A stretch of DNA of 55,732 bases from Liolophura sinensis (taxonomy: Eukaryota > Mollusca > Polyplacophora > Chitonida > Chitonidae): assembly GCF_032854445.1 (NCBI RefSeq), contig NW_027018215.1:1-55732 (forward strand). The letters run 5' to 3'. The notes beneath the pieces were generated by a model. That model was not told where the DNA came from. It was given only the letters and a program-made list of their open reading frames with translations, and did no database searches. A program made the position numbers and the translations under genes. Every line of letters begins with the position of its first letter. Within the stretch, counting starts at the first letter, position 1. Shown in pieces: positions 13,501-27,014 of the stretch.

Positions 13501-14914
13501 GACTTAGAAGTAAGACATTTGCTGGGTGAGTTAAATGGGCTTGGCCCAAAGATTTGACGTCGTCTGGGCTACCGAAGGGCACATAACTTATAATGAAATG
13601 TTGAATATAGTAATGACCAGTCGCGATTGTACATAGTTAATGTAGCCGATTTCAATTAGCAAAAAGACCAGGCAAAAATCCAAAAGTGGAAAAACTGTTC
13701 CAATGCTGCTGGTAAGAGGCTAATCCGACGTATTTTGTGACGAGAAATCGAATGGTGCAAACCGCGTTGCTCTCCGACCAATACTTTTGGCTGTAGCCAC
13801 AAATGAACAATCAATGATGTCAAGATCACGTGCCCAGCAACGGCTCTTACTCCATGGAAACCAAGGAAATTTGCAATTTTTCAACAGCTGGAGATGCCTG
13901 GCCCAATTGCGCATCCTTTGGCACCATATTGATGTGGGTCAGTGTTCAATTGTACTTTTTACAGCGGATTGTATCAAGTACCTTGTGTTTTTTTTTATAT
14001 ACAAATGGTGTGGTTTTTCTACATGTAGATAAAGACATTGAGTTTGTCTTCGACTTAGAAGTAAGACATTTGTTGGGTGAGTTAAATGGGCTTGGCCCAA
14101 AGATTTGACGTCGTCTGGGCTACCGAAGGGCACATAACTTATAATGAAATGTTGAATATAGTAATGACCAGTCGCGATTGTACATAGTTAATGTAGCCGA
14201 TTTAAATTAGCAAAAGGACCAGGCAAAAATCCAAAAGTGGAAAAACTGTTCCAATGCTGCTGGTAAGAGGCTAATCCGACGTATTTTGTGACGAGAAATC
14301 GAATGGTGCAAACCGCGTTGCTCTCCGACCAATACTTTTGGCTGTAGCCACAAATGAACAATCAATGATGTCAAGATCACGTGCCCAGCAACGGCTCTTA
14401 CTCCATGGAAACCAAGGAAATTTGCAATTTTTCAACAGCTGGAGATGCCTGGCCCAATTGCGCATCCTTTGGCACCATATTGATGTGGGTCAGTGTTCAA
14501 TTGTACTTTTTACAGCGGATTGTATCAAGTACCTTGTGTTTTTTTTATATACAAATGGTGTGGTTTTTCTACATGTAGATAAAGACATTGAGTTTGTCTT
14601 CGACTTAGAAGTAAGACATTTGTTGGGTGAGTTAAATGGGCTTGGCCCAAAGATTTGACGTCGTCTGGGCTACCGAAGGGCACATAACTTATAATGAAAT
14701 GTTGAATATAGTAATGACCAGTCGCGATTGTACATAGTTAATGTAGCCGATTTAAATTAGCAAAAGGACCAGGCAAAAATCCAAAAGTGGAAAAACTGTT
14801 CCAATGCTGCTGGTAAGAGGCTAATCCGACGTATTTTGTGACGAGAAATCGAATGGTGCAAACCGCGTTGCTCTCCGACCAATACTTTTGGCTGTAGCCA
14901 CAAATGAATAATCA
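10513..14914 (+). repeat. Contracted A-F block followed by two near-identical A-type units
   Basis: Starts: 10513 F, 11063 A, 11614 B, 12164 C, 12714 D-left/E-right hybrid, 13264 F, 13814 and 14365 A-left/R-right. Compared with the complete hexamers at 20415 and 23716, this A-to-F block is one monomer short, and the hybrid sits where D and E should be. The two last units look identical by eye apart from T9 versus T8, suggesting a very recent single-monomer duplication. Confidence 0.78.
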
Positions 14915-17900
14915 ATGATGTCAAGATCACGTGCCCAGCAACGGCTCTTACTCCATGGAAACCAAGGAAATTTGCAATTTTTCAACAGCTGGAGATGCCT
15001 GGCCCAATTGCGCATCCTTTGGCACCTTATTGATGTGGGTCAGTGTTCAATTGTACTTTTTACAGCGGATTGTATCAAGTACCTTTTGTTTTTTTTATAC
15101 ACAAATGGTGTGGTTTTTCTACATGTAGATAAAGACATTGAGTTTGTCTTCGACTTAGAAGTAAGACATTTGTTGGGTGAGTTAAATGGGCTTGGCCCAA
15201 AGATTTGACGTCGTCTGGGCTACCGAAGAGCACATAACTTATAATAAAAAGTTGAATATAGTAATGACCAGTCGCGATTGTACATAGTTAATGCAGCCGA
15301 TTTCAATTAGCAAAAAGACCAGGCAAAAATCCAAAAATGAAAAAACTGTTCCAATGCTGCTGGTAAGAGGCTAATCCGACGTATTTTGTGACGAGAAATC
15401 GAATGGTGCAAACCGCGTTGCTCTCCGACCAATACTTTTGGCTGTAGCCACAAATGAATAATCAATGATGTCAAGATCACGTGCCCAGCAACGGCTCTTA
15501 CTCCATGGAAACCAAGGAAATTTGCAATTTTTCAACAGCTGGAGATGCCTGGCCCAATTGCGCATCCTTTGGCACCTTATTGATGTGGGTCAGTGTTCAA
15601 TTGTACTTTTTACAGCGGATTGTATCAAGTACCTTGTGTTTTTTTTATATACAAATGGTGTGGTTTTTCTACATGTAGATAAAGACATTGAGTTTGTCTT
15701 CGACTTAGAAGTAAGACATTTGCCGGGTGAGTTAAATGGGCTTGGCCGAAAGATTTGACGTCGTCTGGGCTACCGAAGGGCACATAACTTATAATGAAAT
15801 GTTGAATATAGTAATGACCAGTCGCGATTGTACATAGTTAATGTAGCCGATTTAAATTAGCAAAATGACCAGGCAAAAATGCAAAAGTGGAAAAACTGTT
15901 CCAATGCTGCTGGTAAGAGGCTAATCCGACGTATTTTGTGACGAGAAATCGAATGGTGCAAACCGCGTTGCTCTCCGACCAATACTTTTGGCTGTAGCCA
16001 CAAATTAATAATCAATGATGTCAAGATCACGTGCCCAGCAACGGCTCTTACTCCATGGAAACCAAGGAAATTTGCAATTTTTCAACAGCTGGAGATGCCT
16101 GGCCCAATTGCGCATCCTTTGGCACCTTATTGATGTGGGTCAGTGTTCAATTGTACTTTTTACAGCGGATTGTATCAAGTACCTTTTGTTTTTTTTATAT
16201 ACAAATGGTGTGGTTTTTCTACATGTAGATAAAGACATTGAGTTTGTCTTCGACTTAGAAGTAAGACATTTGTTGGGTGAGTTAAATGGGCTTGGCCCAA
16301 AGATTTGACGTCGTCTGGGCTACCGAAGAGCACATAACTTATAATAAAAAGTTGAATATAGTAATGACCAGTCGCGATTGTACATAGTTAATGCAGCCGA
16401 TTTCAATTAGCAAAAAGACCAGGCAAAAATCCAAAAGTGAAAAAACTGTTCCAATGCTGCTGGTAAGAGGCTAATCCGACGTATTTTGTGACGAGAAATC
16501 GAATGGTGCAAACCGCGTTGCTCTCCGACCAATACTTTTGGCTGTAGCCACAAATTAATAATCAATGATGTCAAGATCACGTGCCCAGCAACGGCTCTTA
16601 CTCCATGGAAACCAAGGAAATTTGCAATTTTTCAACAGCTGGAGATGCCTGGCCCAATTGCGCATCCTTTGGCACCTTATTGATGTGGGTCAGTGTTCAA
16701 TTGTACTTTTTACAGCGGATTGTATCAAGTACCTTTTGTTTTTTTTATATACAAATGGTGTGGTTTTTCTACATGTAGATAAAGACATTGACTTTGTCTT
16801 CGACTTAGAAGTAAGACATTTGTTGGGTGAGTTAAATGGGCTTGGCCCAAAGATTTGACGTCGTCTGGGCTACCGAAGAGCACATAACTTATAATAAAAA
16901 GTTGAATATAGTAATGACCAGTCGCGATTGTACATAGTTAATGCAGCCGATTTCAATTAGCAAAAAGACCAGGCAAAAATCCAAAAGTGAAAAAACTGTT
17001 CCAATGCTGCTGGTAAGAGGCTAATCCGACGTATTTTGTGACGAGAAATCGAATGGTGCAAACCGCGTTGCTCTCCGACCAATACTTTTGGCTGTAGCCA
17101 CAAATGAATAATCAATGATGTCAAGATCACGTGCCCAGCAACGGCTCTTACTCCATGGAAACCAAGGAAATTTGCAATTTTTCAACAGCTGGAGATGCCT
17201 GGCCCAATTGCGCATCCTTTGGCACCTTATTGATGTGGGTCAGTGTTCAATTGTACTTTTTACAGCGGATTGTATCAAGTACCTTGTGTTTTTTTTATAC
17301 ACAAATGGTGTGGTTTTTCTACATGTAGATAAAGACATTGAGTTTGTCTTCGACTTAGAAGTAAGACATTTGCCGGGTGAGTTAAATGGGCTTGGCCGAA
17401 AGATTTGACGTCGTCTGGGCTACCGAAGGGCACATAACTTATAATGAAATGTTGAATATAGTAATGACCAGTCGCGATTGTACATAGTTAATGTAGCCGA
17501 TTTAAATTAGCAAAATGACCAGGCAAAAATCCAAAAGTGGAAAAACTGTTCCAATGCTGCTGGTAAGAGGCTAATCCGACGTATTTTGTGACGAGAAATC
17601 GAATGGTGCAAACCGCGTTGCTCTCCGACCAATACTTTTGGCTGTAGCCACAAATTAATAATCAATGATGTCAAGATCACGTGCCCAGCAACGGCTCTTA
17701 CTCCATGGAAACCAAGGAAATTTGCAATTTTTCAACAGCTGGAGATGCCTGGCCCAATTGCGCATCCTTTGGCACCTTATTGATGTGGGTCAGTGTTCAA
17801 TTGTACTTTTTACAGCGGATTGTATCAAGTACCTTTTGTTTTTTTTATATACAAATGGTGTGGTTTTTCTACATGTAGATAAAGACATTCAGTTTGTCTT

Positions 17901-18214
17901 CGACTTAGAAGTAAGACATTTGTTGGGTGAGTTAAATGGGCTTGGCCCAAAGATTTGACGTCGTCTGGGCTACCGAAGGGCACATAACTTATAATGAAAA
18001 GTTGAATATAGTAATGACCAGTCGCGATTGTACATAGTTAATGCAGCCGATTTCAATTAGCAAAAAGACCAGGCAAAAATCCAAAAGTGAAAAAACTGTT
18101 CCAATGCTGCTGGTAAGAGGCTAATCCGACGTATTTTGTGACGAGAAATCGAATGGTGCAAACCGCGTTGCTCTCCGACCAATACTTTTGGCTGTAGCCA
18201 CAAATGAATAATCA
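14915..18214 (+). repeat. Second P/Q region: Q-P-Q-Q-P-Q (6 monomers)
   Basis: Starts: 14915 Q with TATACAC, 15465 P, 16015 Q, 16565 Q, 17115 P with TATACAC, 17665 Q. The first three repeat the order Q(TATACAC)-P-Q found at 2259-3905. P units here have GGCCGAAAG as at 60, 2810 and 8308. The adjacent Q units at 16015 and 16565 differ mainly by GACTTTG in the second. Confidence 0.78.
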
Positions 18215-20414
18215 ATGATGTCAAGATCACGTGCCCAGCAACGGCTCTTACTCCATGGAAACCAAGGAAATTTGCAATTTTTCAACAGCTGGAGATGCCT
18301 GGCCCAATTGCGCATCCTTTGGCACCTTATTGATGTGGGTCAGTGTTCAATTGTACTTTTTACAGCGGATTGTATCAAGTACCTTGTGTTTTTTTTATAT
18401 ACAAATGGTGTGGTTTTTCTACATGTAGATAAAGACATTGAGTTTGTCTTCGACTTAGAAGTAAGATATTTGTTGGGTGAGTTAAATGGGCTGGGCCCAA
18501 AGATTTGACGTCGTCTGGGCTACCGAAGGGCACATAACTTATAATGAAAAGTTGAATATAGTAATGACCAGTCGCGATTGTACATAGTTAATGTAGCCGA
18601 TTTCAATTCGCAAAAAGACCAGGCAAAAATCCAAAAGTAGAAAAACTGTTCCAATGCTGCTGGTAAGAGGCTAATCCGACGTAGTTTGTGACGAGAAATC
18701 GAATGGTGCAAACCGCGTTGCTCTCCGACCAATACTTTTGGCTGTAGCCACAAATGAATAATCAATGATGTCAAGATCACGTGCCCAGCAACGGCTCTTA
18801 CTCCATGGAAACCAAGGAAATTTGCAATTTTTCAACAGCTGGAGATGCCTGGCCCAATTGCGCATCCTTTGGCACCTTATTGATGTGGGTCAGTGTTCAA
18901 TTGTACTTTTTACAGCGGATTGTATCAAGTACCTTTTGTTTTTTTTATATACAAATGGTGTTGTTTTTCTACATGTAGATAAAGACATTGAGTTTGTCTT
19001 CGACTTAGAAGTAAGACATTTGTTGGGTGAGTTAAATGGGCTTGGCCCAAAGATTTGACGTCGTCTGGGCTACCGAAGGGCACATAACTTATAATGAAAA
19101 GTTGAATATAGTAATGACCAGTCGCGATTGTACATAGTTAATGTAGCCGATTTCAATTCGCAAAAAGACCAGGCAAAAATCCAAAAGTAGAAAAACTGTT
19201 CCAATGCTGCTGGTAAGAGGCTAATCCGACGTATTTTGTGACGAGAAATCGAATGGTGCAAACCGCGTTGCTCTCCGACCAATACTTTTGGCTGTAGCCA
19301 CAAATGAATAATCAATGATGTCAAGATCACGTGCCCAGCAACGGCTCTTACTCCATGGAAACCAAGGAAATTTGCAATTTTTCAACAGCTGGAGATGCCT
19401 GGCCCAATTGCGCATCCTTTGGCACCTTATTGATGTGGGTCAGTGTTCAATTGTACTTTTTACAGCGGATTGTATCAAGTACCTTGTGTTTTTTTTATAT
19501 ACAAATGGTGTGGTTTTTCTACATGTAGATAAAGACATTGAGTTTGTCTTCGACTTAGAAGTAAGACATTTGCCGGGTGAGTTAAATGGGTTGGGCCCAA
19601 AGATTTGACGTCGTCTGGGCTACCGAAGGGCACATAACTTATAATGAAAAGTTGAATATAGTAATGACCAGTCGCGATTGTACATAGTTAATGTAGCCGA
19701 TTTCAATTCGCAAAAAGACCAGGCAAAAATCCAAAAGTAGAAAAACTGTTCCAATGCTGCTGGTAAGAGGCTAATCCGACGTATTTTGTGACGAGAAATC
19801 GAATGGTGCAAACCGCGTTGCTCTCCGACCAATACTTTTGGCTGTAGCCACAAATGAATAATCAATGATGTCAAGATCACGTGCCCAGCAACGGCTCTTA
19901 CTCCATGGAAACCAAGGAAATTTGCAATTTTTCAACAGCTGGAGATGCCTGGCCCAATTGCGCATCCTTTGGCACCTTATTGATGTGGGTCAGTGTTCAA
20001 TTGTACTTTTTACAGCGGGTTGTATCAAGTACCTTGTGTTTTTTTTATATACAAATGGTGTGGTTTTTCTACATGTAGATAAAGACATTGAGTTTGTCTT
20101 CGACTTAGAAGTAAGACATTTGCTGAGTGAGTTAAATGGGCTTGGCCCAAAGATTTGACGTCGTCTGGGCTACCGAAGGGCACATAACTTATAATGAAAT
20201 GTTGAATATAGTAATGACCAGTCGCGATTGTACATAGTTAATGTAGCCGATTTCAATTAGCAAAAAGACCAGGCAAAAATCCAAAAGTGGAAAAACTGTT
20301 CCAATGCTGCTGGTAAGAGGCTAATCCGACGTATTTTGTGACGAGAAATCGAATGGTGCAAACCGCGTTGCTCTCCGACCAATACTTTTGGCTGTAGCCA
20401 CAAATGAACAATCA
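18215..20414 (+). repeat. Block S-U-W-F (4 monomers)
   Basis: Starts: 18215 S, 18765 U, 19315 W (CCGGG with TTGGGCCC), 19865 F with a private CTGAGTG. The left copy of this segment (9415-11062) reads S-U-F, without W. GGGCCC in S and W units creates ApaI sites absent from most other monomers, useful as physical landmarks. Confidence 0.75.
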
Positions 20415-23400
20415 ATGATGTCAAGATCACGTGCCCAGCAACGGCTCTTACTCCATGGAAACCAAGGAAATTTGCAATTTTTCAACAGCTGGAGATGCCT
20501 GGCCCAATTGCGCATCCTTTGGCACCATATTGATGTGGGTCAGTGTTCAATTGTACTTTTTACAGCGGATTGTATCAAGTACCTTGTGTTTTTTTTATAT
20601 ACAAATGGTGTGGTTTTTCTACATGTAGATAAAGACATTGAGTTTGTCTTCGACTTAGAAGTAAGACATTTGTTGGGTGAGTTAAATGGGCTTGGCCCAA
20701 AGATTTGACGTCGTCTGGGCTACCGAAGGGCACATAACTTATAATGAAAAGTTGAATATAGTAATGACCAGTCGCGATTGTACATAGTTAATGTAGCCGA
20801 TTTCAATTAGCAAAAAGACCAGGCAAAAATCCAAAAGTGGAAAAACTGTTCCAATGCTGCTGGTAAGAGGCTAATCCGACGTATTTTGTGACGAGAAATC
20901 GAATGGTGCAAACCGCGTTGCTCTCCGACCAATACTTTTGGCTGTAGCCACAAATGAATAATCAATGATGTCAAGATCACGTGCCCAGCAACGGCTCTTA
21001 CTCCATGGAAACCAAGGAAATTTGCAATTTTTCAACAGCCGGAGATGCCTGGCCCAATTGCGCATCCTTTGGCACCTTATTGATGTGGGTCAGTGTTCAA
21101 TTGTACTTTTTACAGCGGATTGTATCAAGTACCTTTTGTTTTTTTTATATACAAATGGTGTGGTTTTTCTACATGTAGATAAAGACATTGAGTTTGTCTT
21201 CGACTTAGAAGTAAGACATTTGTTGGGTGAGTTAAATGGGCTTGGCCCAAAGATTTGACGTCGTCTGGGCTACCGAAGGGCACATAACTTATAATGAAAA
21301 GTTGAATATAGTAATGACCAGTCGCGATTGTACATAGTTAATGCAGCCGATTTCAATTATCAAAAAGACCAGGCAAAAATCCAAAAGTGGAAAAACTGTT
21401 CCAATGCTGCTGGTAAGAGGCTAATCCGACGTATTTTGTGACGAGAAATCGAATGGTGCAAACCGCGTTGCTCTCCGACCAATACTTTTGGCTGTAGCCA
21501 CAAATGAATAATCAATGATGTCAAGATCACGTGCCCAGCAACGGCTCTTACTCCATGGAAACCAAGGAAATTTGCAATTTTTCAACAGCTGGAGATGCCT
21601 GGCCCAATTGCGCATCCTTTGGCACCTTATTGATGTGGGTCAGTGTTCAATTGTACTTTTTACAGCGGATTGTATCAAGTACCTTTTGTTTTTTTTTACA
21701 TACAAATGGTGTGGTTTTTCTACATGTAGATAAAGACATTGAGTGTGTCTTCGACTTAGAAGTAAGACATTTGTTGGGTGAGTTAAATGGGCTTGGCCCA
21801 AAGATTTGACGTCGTCTGGGCTACCGAAGGGCACATAACTTATAATGAAATGTTGAATATAGTAATGACCAGTCGCGATTGTACATAGTTAATGTAGCCG
21901 ATTTCAATTAGCAAAAAGACCAGGCAAAAATCCAAAAGTGGAAAAACTGTTCCAATGCTGCTGGTAAGAGGCTAATCCGACGTATTTTGTGACGAGAAAT
22001 CGAATGGTGCAAACCGCGTTGCTCTCCGACCAATACTTTTGGCTGTAGCCACAAATGAATAATCAATGATGTCAAGATCACGTGCCCAGCAACGGCTCTT
22101 ACTCCATGGAAACCATAGAAATTTGCAATTTTTCAACAGCTGGAGATGCCTGGCCCAATTGCGCATCCTTTGGCACCTTATTGATGTGGGTCAGTGTTCA
22201 ATTGTACTTTTTACAGCGGGTTGTATCAAGTACCTTGTGTTTTTTTTATATACAAATGGTGTGGTTTTTCTACATGTAGATAAAGACATTGAGTTTGTCT
22301 TCGACTTAGAAGTAAGACATTTGCTGGGTGAGTTAAATGGGCTTGGCCCAAAGATTTGACGTCGTCTGGGCTACCGAAGGGCACATAACTTATAATGAAA
22401 TGTTGAATATAGTAATGACCAGTCGCGATTGTACATAGTTAATGTAGCCGATTTCAATTAGCAAAAGGACCAGGCAAAAATCCAAAAGTGGAAAAACTGT
22501 TCCAATGCTGCTGGTAAGAGGCTAATCCGACGTATTTTGTGACGAGAAATCGAATGGTGCAAACCGCGTTGCTCTCCGACCAATACTTTTGGCTGTAGCC
22601 ACAAATGAATAATCAATGATGTCAAGATCACGTGCCCAGCAACGGCTCTTACTCCATGGAAACCAAGGAAATTTGCAATTTTTCAACAGCTGGAGATGCC
22701 TGGCCCAATTGCGCATCCTTTGGCACCTTATTGATGTGGGTCAGTGTTCAATTGTACTTTTTACAGCGGGTTGTATCAAGTACCTTTTGTTTTTTTTATA
22801 TACAAATGGTGTGGTTTTTCTACATGTAGATAAAGACATTGAGTTTGTCTTCGACTTAGAAGTAAGACATTTGCTGGGTGAGTTAAATGGGCTTGGCCCA
22901 AAGATTTGACGTCGTCTGGGCTACCGAAGGGCACATAACTTATAATGAAAAGTTGAATATAGTAATGATCAGTCGCGATTGTACATAGTTAATGTAGCCG
23001 ATTTCAATTATCAAAAAGACCAGGCAAAAATCCAAAAGTGGAAAAACTGTTCCAATGCTGCTGGTAAGAGGCTAATCCGACGTATTTTGTGACGAGAAAT
23101 CGAATGGTGCAAACCGCGTTGCTCTCCGACCAATACTTTTGGCTGTAGCCACAAATGAATAATCAATGATGTCAAGATCACGTGCCCAGCAACGGCTCTT
23201 ACTCCATGGAAACCAAGGAAATTTGCAATTTTTCAACAGCTGGAGATGCCTGGCCCAATTGCGCATCCTTTGGCACCTTATTGATGTGGGTCAGTGTTCA
23301 ATTGTACTTTTTACAGCGGGTTGTATCAAGTACCTTGTGTTTTTTTTATATACAAATGGTGTGGTTTTTCTACATGTAGATAAAGACATTGAGTTTGTCT

Positions 23401-23715
23401 TCGACTTAGAAGTAAGACATATGCTGGGTGAGTTAAATGGGCTTGGCCCAAAGATTTGACGTCGTCTGGGCTACCGAAGGGCACATAACTTATAATGAAA
23501 TGTTGAATATAGTAATGACCAGTCGCGATTGTACATAGTTAATGTAGCCGATTTCAATTAGCAAAAAGACCAGGCAAAAATCCAAAAGTGGAAAAACTGT
23601 TCCAATGCTGCTGGTAAGAGGCTAATCCGACGTATTTTGTGACGAGAAATCGAATGGTGCAAACCGCGTTGCTCTCCGACCAATACTTTTGGCTGTAGCC
23701 ACAAATGAACAATCA
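20415..23715 (+). repeat. 3.3-kb hexamer higher-order repeat, copy 1 (A-B-C-D-E-F)
   Basis: Starts: 20415 A, 20965 B, 21515 C, 22066 D, 22616 E, 23166 F. Length is 3301 bp; the extra base is T9 in the C unit. Each unit has its own diagnostic change in the same order as the next block. Private differences include ACATATG in F. Confidence 0.85.
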
Positions 23716-26700
23716 ATGATGTCAAGATCACGTGCCCAGCAACGGCTCTTACTCCATGGAAACCAAGGAAATTTGCAATTTTTCAACAGCTGGAGATGCC
23801 TGGCCCAATTGCGCATCCTTTGGCACCATATTGATGTGGGTCAGTGTTCAATTGTACTTTTTACAGCGGATTGTATCAAGTACCTTGTGTTTTTTTTATA
23901 TACAAATGGTGTGGTTTTTCTACATGTAGATAAAGACATTGAGTTTGTCTTCGACTTAGAAGTAAGACATTTGTTGGGTGAGTTAAATGGGCTTGGCCCA
24001 AAGATTTGACGTCGTCTGGGCTACCGAAGGGCACATAACTTATAATGAAAAGTTGAATATAGTAATGACCAGTCGCGATTGTACATAGTTAATGTAGCCG
24101 ATTTCAATTAGCAAAAAGACCAGGCAAAAATCCAAAAGTGGAAAAACTGTTCCAATGCTGCTGGTAAGAGGCTAATCCGACGTATTTTGTGACGAGAAAT
24201 CGAATGGTGCAAACCGCGTTGCTCTCCGACCAATACTTTTGGCTGTAGCCACAAATGAATAATCAATGATGTCAAGATCACGTGCCCAGCAACGGCTCTT
24301 ACTCCATGGAAACCAAGGAAATTTGCAATTTTTCAACAGCCGGAGATGCCTGGCCCAATTGCGCATCCTTTGGCACCTTATTGATGTGGGTCAGTGTTCA
24401 ATTGTACTTTTTACAGCGGATTGTATCAAGTACCTTTTGTTTTTTTATATACAAATGGTGTGGTTTTTCTACATGTAGATAAAGACATTGAGTTTGTCTT
24501 CGACTTAGAAGTAAGACATTTGTTGGGTGAGTTAAATGGGCTTGGCCCAAAGATTTGACGTCGTCTGGGCTACCGAAGGGCACATAACTTATAATGAAAA
24601 GTTGAATATAGTAATGACCAGTCGCGATTGTACATAGTTAATGCAGCCGATTTCAATTATCAAAAAGACCAGGCAAAAATCCAAAAGTGGAAAAACTGTT
24701 CCAATGCTGCTGGTAAGAGGCTAATCCGACGTATTTTGTGACGAGAAATCGAATGGTGCAAACCGCGTTGCTCTCCGACCAATACTTTTGGCTGTAGCCA
24801 CAAATGAATAATCAATGATGTCAAGATCACGTGCCCAGCAACGGCTCTTACTCCATGGAAACCAAGGAAATTTGCAATTTTTCAACAGCTGGAGATGCCT
24901 GGCCCAATTGCGCATCCTTTGGCACCTTATTGATGTGGGTCAGTGTTCAATTGTACTTTTTACAGCGGATTGTATCAAGTACCTTTTGTTTTTTTTACAT
25001 ACAAATGGTGTGGTTTTTCTACATGTAGATAAAGACATTGAGTGTGTCTTCGACTTAGAAGTAAGACATTTGTTGGGTGAGTTAAATGGGCTTGGCCCAA
25101 AGATTTGACGTCGTCTGGGCTACCGAAGGGCACATAACTTATAATGAAAAGTTGAATATAGTAATGACCAGTCGCGATTGTACATAGTTAATGTAGCCGA
25201 TTTCAATTAGCAAAAAGACCAGGCAAAAATCCAAAAGTGGAAAAACTGTTCCAATGCTGCTGGTAAGAGGCTAATCCGACGTATTTTGTGACGAGAAATC
25301 GAATGGTGCAAACCGCGTTGCTCTCCGACCAATACTTTTGGCTGTAGCCACAAATGAATAATCAATGATGTCAAGATCACGTGCCCAGCAACGGCTCTTA
25401 CTCCATGGAAACCATAGAAATTTGCAATTTTTCAACAGCTGGAGATGCCTGGCCCAATTGCGCATCCTTTGGCACCTTATTGATGTGGGTCAGTGTTCAA
25501 TTGTACTTTTTACAGCGGGTTGTATCAAGTACCTTGTGTTTTTTTTATATACAAATGGTGTGGTTTTTCTACATGTAGATAAAGACATTGAGTTTGTCTT
25601 CGACTTAGAAGTAAGACATTTGCTGGGTGAGTTAAATGGGCTTGGCCCAAAGATTTGACGTCGTCTGGGCTACCGAAGGGCACATAACTTATAATGAAAT
25701 GTTGAATATAGTAATGACCAGTCGCGATTGTACATAGTTAATGTAGCCGATTTCAATTAGCAAAAGGACCAGGCAAAAATCCAAAAGTGGAAAAACTGTT
25801 CCAATGCTGCTGGTAAGAGGCTAATCCGACGTATTTTGTGACGAGAAATCGAATGGTGCAAACCGCGTTGCTCTCCGACCAATACTTTTGGCTGTAGCCA
25901 CAAATGAATAATCAATGATGTCAAGATCACGTGCCCAGCAACGGCTCTTACTCCATGGAAACCAAGGAAATTTGCAATTTTTCAACAGCTGGAGATGCCT
26001 GGCCCAATTGCGCATCCTTTGGCACCTTATTGATGTGGGTCAGTGTTCAATTGTACTTTTTACAGCGGGTTGTATCAAGTACCTTTTGTTTTTTTTATAT
26101 ACAAATGGTGTGGTTTTTCTACATGTAGATAAAGACATTGAGTTTGTCTTCGACTTAGAAGTAAGACATTTGCTGGGTGAGTTAAATGGGCTTGGCCCAA
26201 AGATTTGACGTCGTCTGGGCTACCGAAGGGCACATAACTTATAATGAAAAGTTGAATATAGTAATGATCAGTCGCGATTGTACATAGTTAATGCAGCCGA
26301 TTTCAATTATCAAAAAGACCAGGCAAAAATCCAAAAGTGGAAAAGCTGTTCCAATGCTGCTGGTAAGAGGCTAATCCGACGTATTTTGTGACGAGAAATC
26401 GAATGGTGCAAACCGCGTTGCTCTCCGACCAATACTTTTGGCTGTAGCCACAAATGAATAATCAATGATGTCAAGATCACGTGCCCAGCAACGGCTCTTA
26501 CTCCATGGAAACCAAGGAAATTTGCAATTTTTCAACAGCTGGAGATGCCTGGCCCAATTGCGCATCCTTTGGCACCTTATTGATGTGGGTCAGTGTTCAA
26601 TTGTACTTTTTACAGCGGGTTGTATCAAGTACCTTGTGTTTTTTTTATATACAAATGGTGTGGTTTTTCTACATGTAGATAAAGACATTGAGTTTGTCTT

Positions 26701-27014
26701 CGACTTAGAAGTAAGACATTTGCTGGGTGAGTTAAATGGGCTTGGCCCAAAGATTTGACGTCGTCTGGGCTACCGAAGGGCACATAACTTATAATGAAAT
26801 GTTGAATATAGTAATGACCAGTCGCGATTGTACATAGTTAATGTAGCCGATTTCAATTCGCGAAAAGACCAGGCAAAAATCCAAAAGTGGAAAAACTGTT
26901 CCAATGCTGCTGGTAAGAGGCTAATCCGACGTATTTTGTGACGAGAAATCGAATGGTGCAAACCGCGTTGCTCTCCGACCAATACTTTTGGCTGTAGCCA
27001 CAAATGAACAATCA
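23716..27014 (+). repeat. 3.3-kb hexamer higher-order repeat, copy 2 (A-B-C-D-E-F)
   Basis: Starts: 23716 A, 24266 B, 24815 C, 25365 D, 25915 E, 26465 F. Length is 3299 bp; T7 in the B unit explains the missing base. By eye about eight positions differ from copy 1, roughly 99.7% identity, while adjacent monomers inside the block differ much more. This is the defining signature of a higher-order repeat. Confidence 0.85.
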
